Positions 11,174-22,595 of a stretch of 64,000 nucleotides of DNA are shown one piece after another. The notes beneath the pieces are model-generated. The model had not been told where the DNA came from. It did no database searches and was given only the letters and a program-made list of their open reading frames with translations. The stretch comes from Trichoderma breve (taxonomy: Eukaryota; Ascomycota; Sordariomycetes; Hypocreales; Hypocreaceae). Location: the NCBI RefSeq assembly GCF_028502605.1, contig NW_026611593.1, forward strand, positions 1,054,001 through 1,118,000, given 5' to 3'. The position numbers were made by a program, and so were the translations under genes. Position 1 is the first letter of the stretch, and every line of letters starts with the position of its first letter.

Positions 11174-11591
11174 TGTGTTCTGTGTTTCTGATGATTTCGA
11201 TTTTGTTTGCAATTGAATTTGAAGTTTTATTTTGAAGAAATTGGGATTTAAGTTGTTTGGAGAGTACTTGTAAGCTGTTTTTGGAGATTTGCCTCCTTGG
11301 GTGGTGATCTGGTGTTGACGTCAAGAGGGGATGACATCATCAGTGTGGATGAGCTTTGGGTTTCAGTACCTAAGCGAAATTGGAATGATGAGCGATTGAG
11401 AGATGAGATGCATTATGTTTGCTATTAAATTAATTTGCTATTAATGATTCGCTATAGTAAAAAAGAGAAAATATCGGTCTATGTGGGAATTAATAACGAG
11501 GAAAACAAATGAAAGATAGGTAAATCCAGACAACATTTTGACTTAATATTATATAACAACAACAAAGGAAAACAGTATTAAAGCGAATGCC
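11174..11591. other. Intergenic: upstream of the small mitochondrial protein, downstream of the MDR gene
   Basis: No gene is seen. The part next to 11173 should be the promoter and leader of the small protein gene. The part from about 11400 to 11590 is AT-rich and should hold the 3' end of the MDR oxidoreductase transcript. Confidence 0.4.
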
Positions 11592-12611
11592 TTAAGCTTC
11601 GGGGGCAATGCGGATAAGAGGCGATCCCATACCGGCGCCCTTGCCCCAAGCCTCGTGAGCCTGCTTGATATCGTCGAGTTCCCAGACTGCCTTGATGGGC
11701 ACTTTGATGGTGCCCTCCTTGACCATGTCGAGCAGCAGACGGAATGTAGGCTGGAAAGAGGACTGGTTGCGCGTAATGCCAAAGAATCTGGTCGTCTTGT
11801 TGGACCAAAAGTAGAGCGCCTTAAACAGCAGCTTGAACATTGGGGGCCAGATAGAGCGTGTCTTGCCGTTGGTCAGAGTAGAAAGGTTGTTGCCGTAGGC
11901 CACGACGACGCTCCTCTCGGCGCTTGATAGGATATCGTAGGACTCGTCGAAGCTCTCGAAGCCTAGGGCGTCGAAGACAGCGTGAACACCTCCGAGCTCC
12001 TTCATGGCGCGCATCCAATCCTTGTTGGTGTAGAGAAAGGGGTGGGCGCCGGCTTCCCTGAGAGCGGCGTGGTTTCGCTCGGCGGCGGTGCCGTAGACGG
12101 TTGCGCCCTGGAGGAGGCAGAGATACATGATGCCTTGGCCGACGGCGCCGCTGATGCCGTGGATGAAGACGCGCTGGCCGGCCTTGACCTCTGCAGTACG
12201 GTTGACCATGCCGTAGGCGGTAGTCCAGTCGAGAGCCATAGCAGCAGCTTGCTTGGGATCAACGCCCTCGGGAATAGCGATGAGGTGCTTCTCCTCAATG
12301 TTGATGTACTCTGCATCCGAGTCGTACTTTGTCATGGCGGTGACCATGTCGCCGGGCTTGAACTTTGAGCAGCCGGGGCCGTTGGCGGTGACTCGGCCGG
12401 CGAAGCAGTAGCCGGGGGTGAGGGGAGCGGATTTCTGGAGGGGGTAGATGCCGAGGCGCATGTTGATGTCGGCGCCGGAGAAGCCTGCGTAGTAGATTTT
12501 GACTTGGACGTGGTTCTTGGGGGGAGGGGCGATGGTGGAGTTTACGATTTCGAGGCTGGTGGCAGCAGGGCCGAAGGAGGTGATGACGACTTTGCGGTTG
12601 GGGATGGCCAT
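11592..12611 (-). CDS. MDR-superfamily quinone oxidoreductase / zinc-type alcohol dehydrogenase-like
   Basis: A single exon of 339 residues. It is a medium-chain dehydrogenase/reductase that should use NAD(P)H on a carbonyl or quinone substrate. The N-terminal GroES-like domain shows [18 protein letters not shown] and [13 protein letters not shown] (about residues 40-80). The Rossmann part has the nucleotide-binding [13 protein letters not shown] near residue 145. The cysteines and histidines that bind catalytic zinc in alcohol dehydrogenases are not present in the usual places. It is therefore more like the zinc-free quinone oxidoreductase branch, including the synaptic vesicle VAT-1-like proteins. 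The substrate is not assigned. Confidence 0.88.
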   Translation of the reverse strand: MAIPNRKVVITSFGPAATSLEIVNSTIAPPPKNHVQVKIYYAGFSGADINMRLGIYPLQKSAPLTPGYCFAGRVTANGPGCSKFKPGDMVTAMTKYDSDAEYINIEEKHLIAIPEGVDPKQAAAMALDWTTAYGMVNRTAEVKAGQRVFIHGISGAVGQGIMYLCLLQGATVYGTAAERNHAALREAGAHPFLYTNKDWMRAMKELGGVHAVFDALGFESFDESYDILSSAERSVVVAYGNNLSTLTNGKTRSIWPPMFKLLFKALYFWSNKTTRFFGITRNQSSFQPTFRLLLDMVKEGTIKVPIKAVWELDDIKQAHEAWGKGAGMGSPLIRIAPEA

Positions 12612-14829
12612 TTTGTGAGTTTGCGGGGTGATGATGGTGATGGTGATGATGGAGTTGTGGTATAAGTGAAGATGTAAGTGGAGTGGTGTTGAGGTGGTGG
12701 AGGTTTGGTGTGAGTGGTGAGAGTTGTATCAAGAAGTGGCAAGATGATGTAGTAAATAAAAAAGAGGTGTTGCGAGATGATGTTGCTTGAAGATGATAAT
12801 GTATAAGAGATGTTGTTGCTTTGTTGCTTGCTTGATTGATTGCTGTGTTTGCTTGTGATGCTGAGCAGCTCTTCCCATCTCCAAGACCGGCGGCATCAGG
12901 CCCTATTTATTCTCCCTTGGACAAGTTCCAATCTCCCATCCAACACTTTGCGCCGTCGTCACTACGGACCATCTCTCGCCGCAAGCCTCAAACGCCATTG
13001 GGCCACATCGCAGCCAGCTAAGAAAAAACAACGCTATCACCACGCACGCCAGACAAGCCGCAGCACCGCCCAAAGTGAGGTCATGGCAGCCCGAATTAGG
13101 AAATCGCGAGAACGAAGGCTCCAATAACCTTAATCCGCCCCAGTCAGCCGGGGAAATAATAAGGACAGCTCAAGCCCTGTGGAACTCCGTGCTCCGTGCT
13201 TTTTTGCTGCCCCTGTTTTTGGTTTGGTAGAGTCGCATCCATGCAGCTGGATTTTTGTCGGCGGCACGGAGGCTAGCGAGGGGGAACTTTGGGCCGGTTG
13301 GCGTTTGTGGCTGTTTTTTTCTTTTCTGTGGCGCGCTGGTGGCAGCTACAGTACGCGTATCGGAGAGGTAACTCTAGTGTCTTTTACATCGATTGTACGT
13401 CCATATAGAGTCAGAATATGAAGTTGAGCAATGTCAAACAAATTAAAAAAAAAAAAAAAAACATACGTGTAGTAATAATATCTCGTAATGTTATTTTTTA
13501 TTTTTTTGCCCCCGAATCGGTGATAATTATGATGAATTGTTCACACTCACATCTCCAATCCCCTGTCTAAACGGAACCTTGGAGATACCTCCGTGGCATC
13601 CACCTATCGGTGCCAGCCGCTGCCGTTCGGGTAGATTTCTGCCCGCGTGGCGCTCTGGTGACTTGCCCGAGCTGGATCCTCTGGATGCTAAAAGCTGGCC
13701 AGCTGTCCTCCGAGTCTCCGACCATCAACTCTTCGAGATTAATCAAGATTCGCTTAAGGAAAATTCTCGTCACTAGACGCGCTGCCCGATGACGACGCCT
13801 TCATGGAATCCTCGAGACCCAACAGCACATGCCTCGTAATGTGAATCGATCCATGTTCGCAATGACTCACGCCGTCACTCATTGGCCCTGGCCATGCTGA
13901 GACTACTACTAGGTATGCTCTATTTCTACCAACGACGGAGCACACAAGATGTCCACCCTTAGCACCTCCTACGGAACCTGGAATCCTTCCACTTGATCCT
14001 TCAATCATCTGCCGCCCACCGCCAAATGATGCGAATTGCGCATTCCGCTTCATCAGCCATGGTCTGCCTGGGTATCTGATGGGCATCTCCTCTTATGGAG
14101 ACAGTACGGGTAACATTCCCGATCATGTTGCTTTCAGAAGGCACATTTCCTTTACGGCTTGCAATCGACCGCAAGGCCATGAAGAAGCAATGGATGGGTT
14201 GACGGCCATGTGGCATCCAACACTAGCACTGGCGCAGAGTTAGGCTTGCGCCTAGGTCCACCTACCGCGACAATCGAAACAATTTCCGACATGTGAACAA
14301 GAATCCGGCCCTCGTTCTCCGAATTCGCAACTGTTGAGAGCAGCTTGGATTGCGATAACAATTGTTATGCGCATCCCATCAACGGCTTATGCCAAAGACG
14401 GGACATGTGTGGGACATGCGAAGCTTCTCTGTGTTGCTGAGACCAGACTCTAAGCAATATCCAATCAATGAGGTCAACCTTGAAGCCTGCCAACATCACC
14501 TAAATGGAGGCTCTGTCGCCACTAATAATTTGGAACGATACCAGACATCGCAGATGCCCTGCGTGATTCCTGCATCCTCCACTACCTATGCATCGATGCC
14601 GATCTACAAAGGATTCCTTAATTTTGCATGCCAACTTTCCACTGCGCACCTCGCATACGCGACTAACTGTCTTCACTAATGATGCCATTCGTGTTTGAGA
14701 GCAGAATAATTGATCATCTAACTGTTATACTTGCTATAATTGCTGACTACCAGTCTATGCCCCCCCGTTATCCATGCAAAACGTACAATTCAAATTCCAA
14801 CAGATCTACACCGCGACAACAAAATCATT
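12612..14829. other. Gene-poor stretch upstream of the MDR gene
   Basis: 12612-12840 is the leader side of the MDR gene and is rich in ATG/GTG trinucleotide runs. An A17 run lies at 13445-13461. From about 13560 to 14720 there are short coding-like fragments, listed separately, but no open gene. Confidence 0.4.
13560..14720 (+). pseudogene. Possible degraded gene, family uncertain
   Basis: Several short plus-strand frames look like protein but are broken by stops and frame changes. One (about 13640-13776) reads DLPELDPLDAKSWPAVLRV. Another (near 13780-13840) reads DALPDDDAFMESSRP. A stretch at about 14540-14610 reads IADALRDSC...LHYLCIDADLQ, faintly like the core of fungal HET (heterokaryon incompatibility) domains. 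The similarity is by eye and weak, and nothing here can encode a full protein. Confidence 0.2.
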
Positions 14830-17331
14830 TTATGCCTGCGAACTCTGTGATCCCAACCTCATCACCGAAGCCAACTTCTGTCTCGCGCTCTCCTTATTCC
14901 GATCAACCCTCGGAGTAGCGTCATATCTCTCGCCCTCCTCGAATCCGATCTTTTGCGGTCGAGGAGGAGGAGGCGGGGGCGCATGATGCGGTGCCGATTG
15001 GGCGGTCGTGTAATACGATTCATCCCACTCCTGGGCAGACGTTACCCCGTTGGTCTGGAAATTCTGCTGGCTCAGTTGAGGGGTCGGCGTGGTGTCGACG
15101 CTCATTGACGGTCTGGGTCGCTCCTCTCGTCTCTTGCGACGCACTGGAGGATTTTGTGATGCGAGAGGCTGTTGAGCAGTCTCGTGTGTTGATGCTACTG
15201 AAAAGCGCTTGGAGCTGTAGTCATTCCGAGGCTGATCCTCGTCGTCTGTCGCTACCTCGTCCTCCATTTCATCCTCGTACGCCCGTAGCTCGCTTCTCAT
15301 AGCTAGGCTGGCACAGATGCTTCGTGCCTCCTCGATGGCCGCTTTTCTTGCTTTCAAGGCCGTCCGGCGGTCTCGCGTCTCCTTATTCTCCGCGGCGATG
15401 GCCTCGACGGTAGCGTTCTGCATGCGTAGAATCTCAATCGGGTTGAAGAGCCCGAGCATACGCAAAAGCAAGTGTCTCTCGACAACTTGAGTGATGGTGT
15501 TGCGGGTGAATATCCGCGCCGTAAGATCGTAGTATATGAGCATCTTTTCGAGGACTTCCTCTGCTTCGGTGTAGGTGCCGCCATTCTGGGTAGCTTCTGA
15601 GCGCCATCTGATGAGACGTTGTTCGTATTCAGGATCGTACGGCTGGATTTCCAACTCCAGGTCGTCAGTCAACCTCTTGAGCTCCTTTTCTGCCTCGTCC
15701 ATCATTTCCTTCATTTTGGTCTCCAAGAAGTGGAATCGCAAAGGGTCTCTCATCCTCAAAGGCCAGACATGGTCAATCACATCAGCAAGGAATTCGTTGC
15801 AAATGACTCCGACGTTTTCCTTGTACTCCTGAGCAAGAATAGGCCAGTTCCGAGAGAAATCTTGGAACAGTATATACGGAGCCCTAGGGTTGGAATCGAG
15901 AGGAAGTTCATTACCCCGAATTTGTCGAAGCAGCGGCTCAACTTCTCTCTGTGCAAACTCTTTCTTGGATTGGTCATCGACGACTCCCGCAGCTGGCAAA
16001 TTCATACCAGAACTGGAAGAGGCAGAAAAGTTGACTTTGCTGCCGTGTTGGCGGAATAGACGCGAGAATCTCTCGCTCTCTTCGCGGACTCGTGCCCTCA
16101 GCTTCTGAGGAGGCGTTCCCTTGGGGCTGGACTTTCTTGCGAAGAATGACTCTCCCACTGGATTCTTGTAATTGCCATTGACGGCAGGTGTGACGAGATT
16201 GCCTGATGCAGAAAAGAGCTCGCCCATCTCGAATCGCATCTCCTCGATAGTATCCTTTCCAGAGCCCATGGCTTTGAGATCGGCTTCGCATTGCTCGAGG
16301 GCTTGTTGGATCTGTCTTCGGAGCGACTTGACATGCTTCCCAACGTGTCGCTGGAGCTGGGAACTGAGCTTCTGTCGCAATGCTTCGATCCCCCACATGT
16401 GAGGCGGCAAGGCGGCCCATTTACCCTTTGTGAAGAAATCCGCCTCGCGTCGTGATCGTTCTTCCGCAGAGGACCAATATTCGCCCGGTCCTGGGTTGAG
16501 CAGGATGTACCAGCCGAGCTTGAAGTTGTTTTCTCGATCTTTGTTTGCGACGAGCTCGATGAACTTGTCTTCGAGGCCGATGCCTTCTGTCATGTCCGGC
16601 TTTGTCAGGACGCCAATGGTGCGCGATCCAGAAGGATCAAAGTGGCGAGCTTTCTTCAAGATGGGTGCCTGCACGTAGTCGTTGTTGCCGCCGATGACGG
16701 CCAAGATGATGGTCCGGCTGCTCTTCATGTATCGATCGGAGAGCATCTCAATGGTCTGAATGTCCGCCTCGGACTGGTCTCGATTGGCCACACGGACAAG
16801 GCCAGGCAGGTCAACGAGACTCAGCATGGGCATTTCCGGTCCCATTTTCTCGACAACGAGGATATCGCGGGCGGCGAAGCGGCCTGGTATGCTGCGCGGC
16901 GCGATGAGTTCTGTAGCTTCTCTCATCATGGCGTCAAAGGGCGTGTCGATGCCAACATCGCCTCCAAATTGAAGCAGGCGAGCCTGCTCATTGTAAGGAC
17001 GATTCTTGTCGGGAATAATAGACACCTTGAGGTTCGTCTCCTTTGCTCTTCTCAGGCGAATCTCCGTTGCGAAGCGAGTGCAAGCTCCGGCGTCTCGAGG
17101 AAAAGGTGTACCGCTAAGGGCTTCGAGGACGGAACTCTTGCCGGCGGATTGGTCACCCACAACGACAATCTGAGGCAGTTTGACATTATCTAGCTGGGCG
17201 AACTGGAGCTTGTCGATGAGATCCAGCAGGCCCCTCTGCTCGTCTGCAAGACCTTGGGCTTCGAGGGAAGACCCGAGCGTAGGGGCCATGGCGGGATTTG
17301 CGGATTGGGAGTTTAACAGCATAGATCCCAT
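14830..17331 (-). CDS. Dynamin-superfamily GTPase (Mx/dynamin-like)
   Basis: A single exon of 833 residues. Dynamin-family GTPases assemble into helices that remodel membranes. The G domain shows the P-loop GDQSAGKSS (G59-S66), the switch threonine region ACTRFATEIRL, the G3 motif SLVDLPGLV and the G4 motif LTKPDM. A stalk with long helices follows, and then a C-terminal low-complexity tail with an RRKRREERPRP cluster and a run of six prolines (HHAPPPPPPRP), a possible SH3 ligand. No pleckstrin homology domain is evident, as in the Mx-like fungal proteins rather than classical endocytic dynamin. The start is the first ATG of the frame; codons upstream reach only a TTG. Other ATGs at residues 4 and 15 are possible. 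Confidence 0.92.
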   Translation of the reverse strand: MGSMLLNSQSANPAMAPTLGSSLEAQGLADEQRGLLDLIDKLQFAQLDNVKLPQIVVVGDQSAGKSSVLEALSGTPFPRDAGACTRFATEIRLRRAKETNLKVSIIPDKNRPYNEQARLLQFGGDVGIDTPFDAMMREATELIAPRSIPGRFAARDILVVEKMGPEMPMLSLVDLPGLVRVANRDQSEADIQTIEMLSDRYMKSSRTIILAVIGGNNDYVQAPILKKARHFDPSGSRTIGVLTKPDMTEGIGLEDKFIELVANKDRENNFKLGWYILLNPGPGEYWSSAEERSRREADFFTKGKWAALPPHMWGIEALRQKLSSQLQRHVGKHVKSLRRQIQQALEQCEADLKAMGSGKDTIEEMRFEMGELFSASGNLVTPAVNGNYKNPVGESFFARKSSPKGTPPQKLRARVREESERFSRLFRQHGSKVNFSASSSSGMNLPAAGVVDDQSKKEFAQREVEPLLRQIRGNELPLDSNPRAPYILFQDFSRNWPILAQEYKENVGVICNEFLADVIDHVWPLRMRDPLRFHFLETKMKEMMDEAEKELKRLTDDLELEIQPYDPEYEQRLIRWRSEATQNGGTYTEAEEVLEKMLIYYDLTARIFTRNTITQVVERHLLLRMLGLFNPIEILRMQNATVEAIAAENKETRDRRTALKARKAAIEEARSICASLAMRSELRAYEDEMEDEVATDDEDQPRNDYSSKRFSVASTHETAQQPLASQNPPVRRKRREERPRPSMSVDTTPTPQLSQQNFQTNGVTSAQEWDESYYTTAQSAPHHAPPPPPPRPQKIGFEEGERYDATPRVDRNKESARQKLASVMRLGSQSSQA

Positions 17332-18209
17332 CACCTTGTGAACTGAGTTAATATGAAATGAAGAAATATGAATCAAGAGAATTTCTGTCAATTGCTAAAG
17401 AAAAAAAGTTGGTGCCCTTTTATATACCCGACAGGAATTAGAACAAATCGACCATACGTAGGCAGATCTTGGCGGGTATGAACAGCCCTCTTAGGCGTCG
17501 TTTCGAACGCCATGATTTGCCACTCCTCCCGCTTTGTTGGCATGTTTGTGTTTCGAATTCGCCTCTGGGTTACGCGTTTGCGTACGAATTCACTCGAGGC
17601 AGCCATTTAGCAGAATCTGGTGGGATTTTAAGAGAGGTACTAAGGTAGATTTTGGGGGTACGGTACTCCAGCGTGACGAGTACAAAAGCGCAGGCAGCCG
17701 GTTGGAAGTGTGGCGAAGTTATATGTGGCGCACTAGTGTGGCTGTGCAAGCCCGTTTACTTGTTTGCCGAGGCTTAAATGTTGAGCGTCGCTGCGGATGT
17801 GAGTGATTGTTGAGACTGGCAAACTGGGCAGCATCACTCCCGATTTTGTGTGGCAGTGCTAGTACAGATTCCAAGATTCAGACGTGATGTATATCCAGAT
17901 GTTGAAAGAACAAGGTATAGCTCAGTAACAGATGCATATGGTGGGGAGGGTATTGCGACTTACATCACCCGGGGCGCCGCAGTTAAGTGAGATAAACGTA
18001 GTAATCCGTACAGCATGCAGCGCTCCATCAGTTAACTGTCTTTAACTGCGGTATATTCACCAATCCTCACTGAAACTCTAACAGACATGGTAAAACTATT
18101 CCAATGCGTGTGTTGAATCTGGCATCAACTCATCCAAGGCGCTGCGAACCAAGGAAGGAGGTCCAAATTCAATGAGCGTACCCAATACTGAAGATGTCAA
18201 AGTGTTATT

Positions 18210-18500
18210 ACTCGTCTTTATGCTAGCTGATATTGGTCATGGCCTTATAATTCTTCAGCGATCCCCTCTTCAGCCTGTTCCGTACATTCGGGAAAATGTT
18301 GATTATTTGGAGCCACGCCCCCTCCAGTTCTCTCCATCTCAGCCAGCCACAAAACTGCCCCATTGTGTAAGACCTGCCCGATTGAGCCATAAATAAAGGT
18401 GCAAGTTTACTTATACGAATTCCAAGAATATAAAATGAGTAAAGGGTCGTCTTCCGGCGCCTTTTCAGTAAAGGTCAGGCGGCAAATATTAAGAAGAAAA
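18210..18500. repeat. Diverged direct repeat, copy A
   Basis: It aligns by eye with 18951-19230. Shared landmarks in the same order are a segment reading CTTTATGCTAGCTGA (copy B CTTCATGCTGGCTGA), then TACATTCGG (TACATCCGG), then CTCTCCATCTCAGCCAGCCAC (with T for C once in copy B), then GCCCGATTGAGCCA (GCCCGATTAAGCCA). Many differences are transitions. The spacing between copies is about 745 bases. Confidence 0.6.
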
Positions 18501-18950
18501 GTACTCGGAAAAAAATAACGATTATGCCATACGCAGAGTACCTGTGTAGGCATATTAACGCGCGAACGACATAGTTTTGTAACGGCATAAACCTTTTCAC
18601 TTAACGGCAAAGGTAGGGGTATGAGGATGCGATGAATTGCTCTTGTCTTACAAAGCCGATGTATAGCAGTGCATATGGATCAGTTGGAGAATGCAAAAGG
18701 TCACAGTAGAAGGGCAACCTCTGGACGCCTTTGTAGGTCTATGTTGCAATTCTTTGGGACAAGGAGAGAGTCCGCAAAGCTGCATTAAACTTCTTTTGCA
18801 CAGACAACAACACTTTCCATTTAGATTGCCGAGAAACCCACCAATCTCTTAGCCAACTACAGATACCAATTCCAACCTAGGAGTTTCCTCTTTGCCGAGT
18901 TAGGGTACTTGGCCGCATAGCTATAGACAAAGCCGGGCAAATCCACCCCG

Positions 18951-19230
18951 CTTGTTCTCTTCATGCTGGCTGACATGTCGGTCATGACCCTGTATTTCTT
19001 CAAAGGCTCCGCTCAGCACAATCACTTACATCCGGAGAAATGCTGAATGTCTGGTGCCACGTTGACCCTGGGCCTCTCCATCTCAGCTAGCCACTAAACG
19101 GCACCATCGCCCGATTAAGCCAGTCACAGTTTGGTTGATGATGGTATAAAACCGTGCCATAAAACAGTTAAAAGCGCAATCTTTCGGCGCATTTTTCTTT
19201 TTCTTTCTTTAAAAAATCCAGGCGCTAATC
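18951..19230. repeat. Diverged direct repeat, copy B
   Basis: Partner of 18210-18500, in the same orientation. The match extends over roughly 250 bases with insertions and deletions. Neither copy encodes a convincing protein, so the unit may be an old non-coding duplication or the remains of a mobile element. Confidence 0.6.
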
Positions 19231-19763
19231 GGTAACAAAGACTATCACCCAGGAAATCTCAATCATCATGAGGTACGCAATGTAAGTGAATTGTTCTTCC
19301 GCTCAGGTATCATTCATTCATAACCATTGTCGCAGAGGTGATAAGGTCGAATTCGACTTGGCCGATGGGACAGTTGCTGTCGGCATAATTGAAAGGTTCT
19401 CCGTAATTACTACCCTGCCCTGTATAAATGAAGACAGTTGAGAACAGAGCTGACAAATAGAATAGGCCGGGACATATATGGTAAACGTCGACTCCCAGAC
19501 TTATGCAATTGAGGAGTTGCAATTGAGGCCGCACAGGGGTTAATCGTCCAGTCCATTCTTTACAAGGCCGTCATTCACTGAGACACGGTTATATACTGTC
19601 AGGATAAAGTCAGATAGAGCATTGCTTTTCACAAGAAAAAACCAGGCAAGCATCAAGGCATATATCAATTCCAGAAGAAGCATATCCACTATGCGTAACC
19701 TTTTCAAATGACGGGCAATCTTTTCCCAGCCTCAATTCCTTCAATGCCAAACCTCTTCAAATC

Positions 19764-22595
19764 TCACTTCCTAAAGACTTTTCTCATCGTGGTCATGCCC
19801 AAAATAAACGCAATTAAAATAATCGCCACGTACAACAAATTTTTCGCCAAGGGAAACAAAACAAACCGAAGATTATTCGACGCCACTGCGATGTTATCCA
19901 GCAGCCAGACAAAGCGGCGAAGAACCGGTGAGACAAGATAGCCAAGGGCTCCAAGCACAAACAAGCCCAACGAGCCCACCAGGCAAGCGACAGTGGCCGC
20001 GCAGACATACCACATTTTCTTATTGTCGGGTAGCGTATGGTGTGCCTTTTCTTTGCGGGCTACGGCTTTGGTCGGCGTTTTCTGTAAAACATGTTCATCT
20101 TCTATCACCGGGTCTGTTTGTTCTTCCTTCTTCGTGCCCTCGTCTAGTGAAGAAGGGGTTGACGTATCCTCAATACAGACTATGTTATTTCCACAATCTT
20201 CATCTTTCGTCTTGTCATCATCGCAAGTTTTAGTTGGTTCTTCGATACCTGATGAGGGCTCTTTCTTGTCGTCATCACTTTTCTCTTTTGCGTCAAGCTG
20301 TTTATTCGTGCACATGAATTCCGTCGATGCTGTCTCATCTGCGTTTTCAGGCTGCAAAGAACAAGTTGATTCCTTGTCATCGTCCCTTTTCTCCTTTACG
20401 TCAAGCTGCTTATTCTCGCAGGCGGGCTCAGTTGATGCTTCCCCCTTCGTGTCATCAGGCAACGCTGGGCGAACCATCTCCTCGTTATTCTTCTCTTTCT
20501 TCTTCTTATCAACTTCGCGTGGTTCGCCTCGGCCAGAAGGTTTCGAAGTTCTCCATTTCTTACTTCCAAATAGTGAAAAGTGTCCCATTGATTCCAGCCC
20601 GTTTCCAGCACCTCTGACCATAACTATGCTCTCGTTGAAAGCCTTGTACATGGCCACGTTGAGCTCTTTATCCGATACGATCGAATGTGCTATGGATATC
20701 AGGTTAGTCATATAAACATCAGACGTCTGGAATCGTTCAACCGACCGTAGGCTAGCACGTCCTCCGATCCTTGGCACTCTGGTTTAACCAACAAAGCAAC
20801 GCCTTGTACTGAATGGACGGCTCTGTTCGCCACTGCTTGACCAAGTCTCATTTTCTTCAGGAAAAGCCAAAACCGGGTATTGGACTGTCCTTGGTGACCT
20901 GTTAACAGTCGCTCCAGCTTCTTGCGGCAACTATATTCGTATTCAGGGGAGCCATAGTTCAAATCGACACTCATGGTCCAAGTCTCAAACATGATTGTAG
21001 CCGCTGCCATATCGCTAGTAAAGGTCTCGTCTGTTCCGCCTGCCACACATTATTAGCATTTCAGCCACGCAAAGGGTAAAAACTCTATTACCTAGTTTCT
21101 GATAAAGTGTCTTATGATCCAAACCAGTCCCATCTTTTCCATGATTCGGATGTTCCAAAAACTTGGTTGTAGCAACTTTACGTATGTGTAACTGATCAAG
21201 GTCGCCATCTTCGTTTAGCTCAAATGGCCATTTGAAAGGAATATCTCTTCCTTCGCGCCGCATAAATTGGAACAAGCCCCTGATGTAGCTTAGCTGTTGG
21301 GCGCCGTGTTTTTCGGTCAACTTCTTTCCTACTATGCATGGTTCTGCAAGAAACCATGCTATCAAATTCAGAAATGCTTTCTTTCTGAAAAAGATAATTC
21401 TCGAGCCATGGAACGCGAGATCAATCAAAAGACTGTTGATTATTCGGACGTGTTGTGCAGGTATTTTAAAGATTGTGAAGTAAAAATTGTCACATTCGCA
21501 CAATTTCTGGCTGCTTCCAATTCTTGGCACCAGGTGTCCATTGACCTCTTCCATTGGTGTAATCATTGCCTTTCGGATGGGGAGATTCTCCAATATGGAT
21601 TGATTTCCATTGTCAAAGCCGGTCCCATTCTGAGTTTGTCGCACCGTAGCAACTGGATTCTCACTGTCGATTGACTCAGGCAAAAGGTTGTACCGCAAGA
21701 CTATCATGAGCTTTGGCGAAATGGGAGCAAACCTGTGAAAGCATGGAGCCAGGTCCACATGGTTCATCATAGCCTCAATGTGGTAGGCTGCAATCTTCCC
21801 TTCGGTTACGTTGCAGCAGTTGTCCGTAAGGATGAACTCGTCGACGTGGTCTTCTGGTGTGCAGATAGTCATATACATCTTATTCATATGATCAATGAAC
21901 GTGTCCGCAATGGGAAAGTAGATGCTGTTTTTGATGAGTTCGACCCAGATCCCTGCCGGATCAATCTCCACATCAATGATTATCTCGAGGCTCTGAAGCC
22001 AGACATCAAGCGGCTTTGTGAGCCCGTAAGCTTCCATGAATTCCTGCAACCACACCTTGTCATCGCCGTCGTAATCTTGTACTCTGTCGAGGTTGTATTT
22101 TCGGTGGTATTGGACGCTACGCAAGGTAAGCAGGAACATGAATTTGCGTAAGAAATCATTCTCTTTTCTTGTTAGACATATGTTGTCTTTGCCGTTTTTA
22201 TACGTCTTGACGATCTTGCGATAAATGAGGCTCGCCTTGCTTTCTATGGCGGCAAACTTCTTCTCGAGATGGCCATGGTCTTTCAGCAGGTTTTCGGCGT
22301 CCTCGTACATGTCCTCTATACCGCAAGTACGTCGTACAGCACATTCTTCTAGGTAAAAATCGCCAGAGAGATGGAGGGTATTAACCGCTGGCTCTCCAGA
22401 ATACATCCCAGTTTTGGCGTTGCGCTTCTTGCCCTTCGTCGTGTCAAGGGAGTCGGGAGCGACATACTTGTGGGCAAAGTTCTTGAGGAGAAATTGAGGA
22501 ATGAAATGTTGATACTGATGTAGCGGCTTGCTTGCTGCGATGCTTGGTCTTGTAGTGTCTGGCCCGGCGGCGACACAATCAGGTTCGGTAGCCAT
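19764..22595 (-). CDS. DUF4238-family protein with an acidic repeat region and hydrophobic C-terminal segments
   Basis: Proposed exons 21092-22595, 20810-21039 and 19764-20726 give 898 residues; the introns are 21040-21091 (GTAATA...GCAG) and 20727-20809 (GTACAA...CCAG). The N-terminus has the DUF4238 signature HQYQHFIPQFLLKNFAHKY near residue 26; the domain covers the first 500 or so residues, with DNFYFTIFKIP and a C-terminal helix bundle. After about residue 640 comes a Lys/Asp/Glu-rich, low-complexity region with an internal duplication around KQLDVKEK and KQLDAKEK. Two hydrophobic stretches near the end look membrane-spanning (AATVACLVGSLGLFVLGALG and LLYVAIILIAFILGM). The function of DUF4238 is not established. 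The second intron is the least certain; without it the protein would stop soon after the DUF4238 region and the third exon would be unexplained. Confidence 0.75.
20265..20442 (-). repeat. Internal 108-base duplication inside the DUF4238 gene
   Basis: Two copies of about 70 bases, at 20265-20334 and 20373-20442, encode ASTE...C.NKQLD.KEK.DDDK twice, with a period of 36 codons. The copies stay in frame, which supports the view that this exon is translated. Confidence 0.65.

Larger units (their letters stand above)
17332..19763. other. Gene-poor stretch containing a diverged direct duplication
   Basis: No gene is supported. 17332-17600 should be the leader and promoter of the dynamin-like gene. 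Two related segments (about 18210-18500 and 18951-19230) are described separately. The rest is AT-rich with no recognisable content. Confidence 0.45.

Noticed and set aside
12836..13421. Plus-strand frames upstream of the MDR gene
   Set aside because: No motif and low-complexity translation; the region is better read as promoter and spacer.
17388..17606. A 72-codon frame upstream of the dynamin-like gene
   Set aside because: No motif, located where the promoter and leader of that gene should be.
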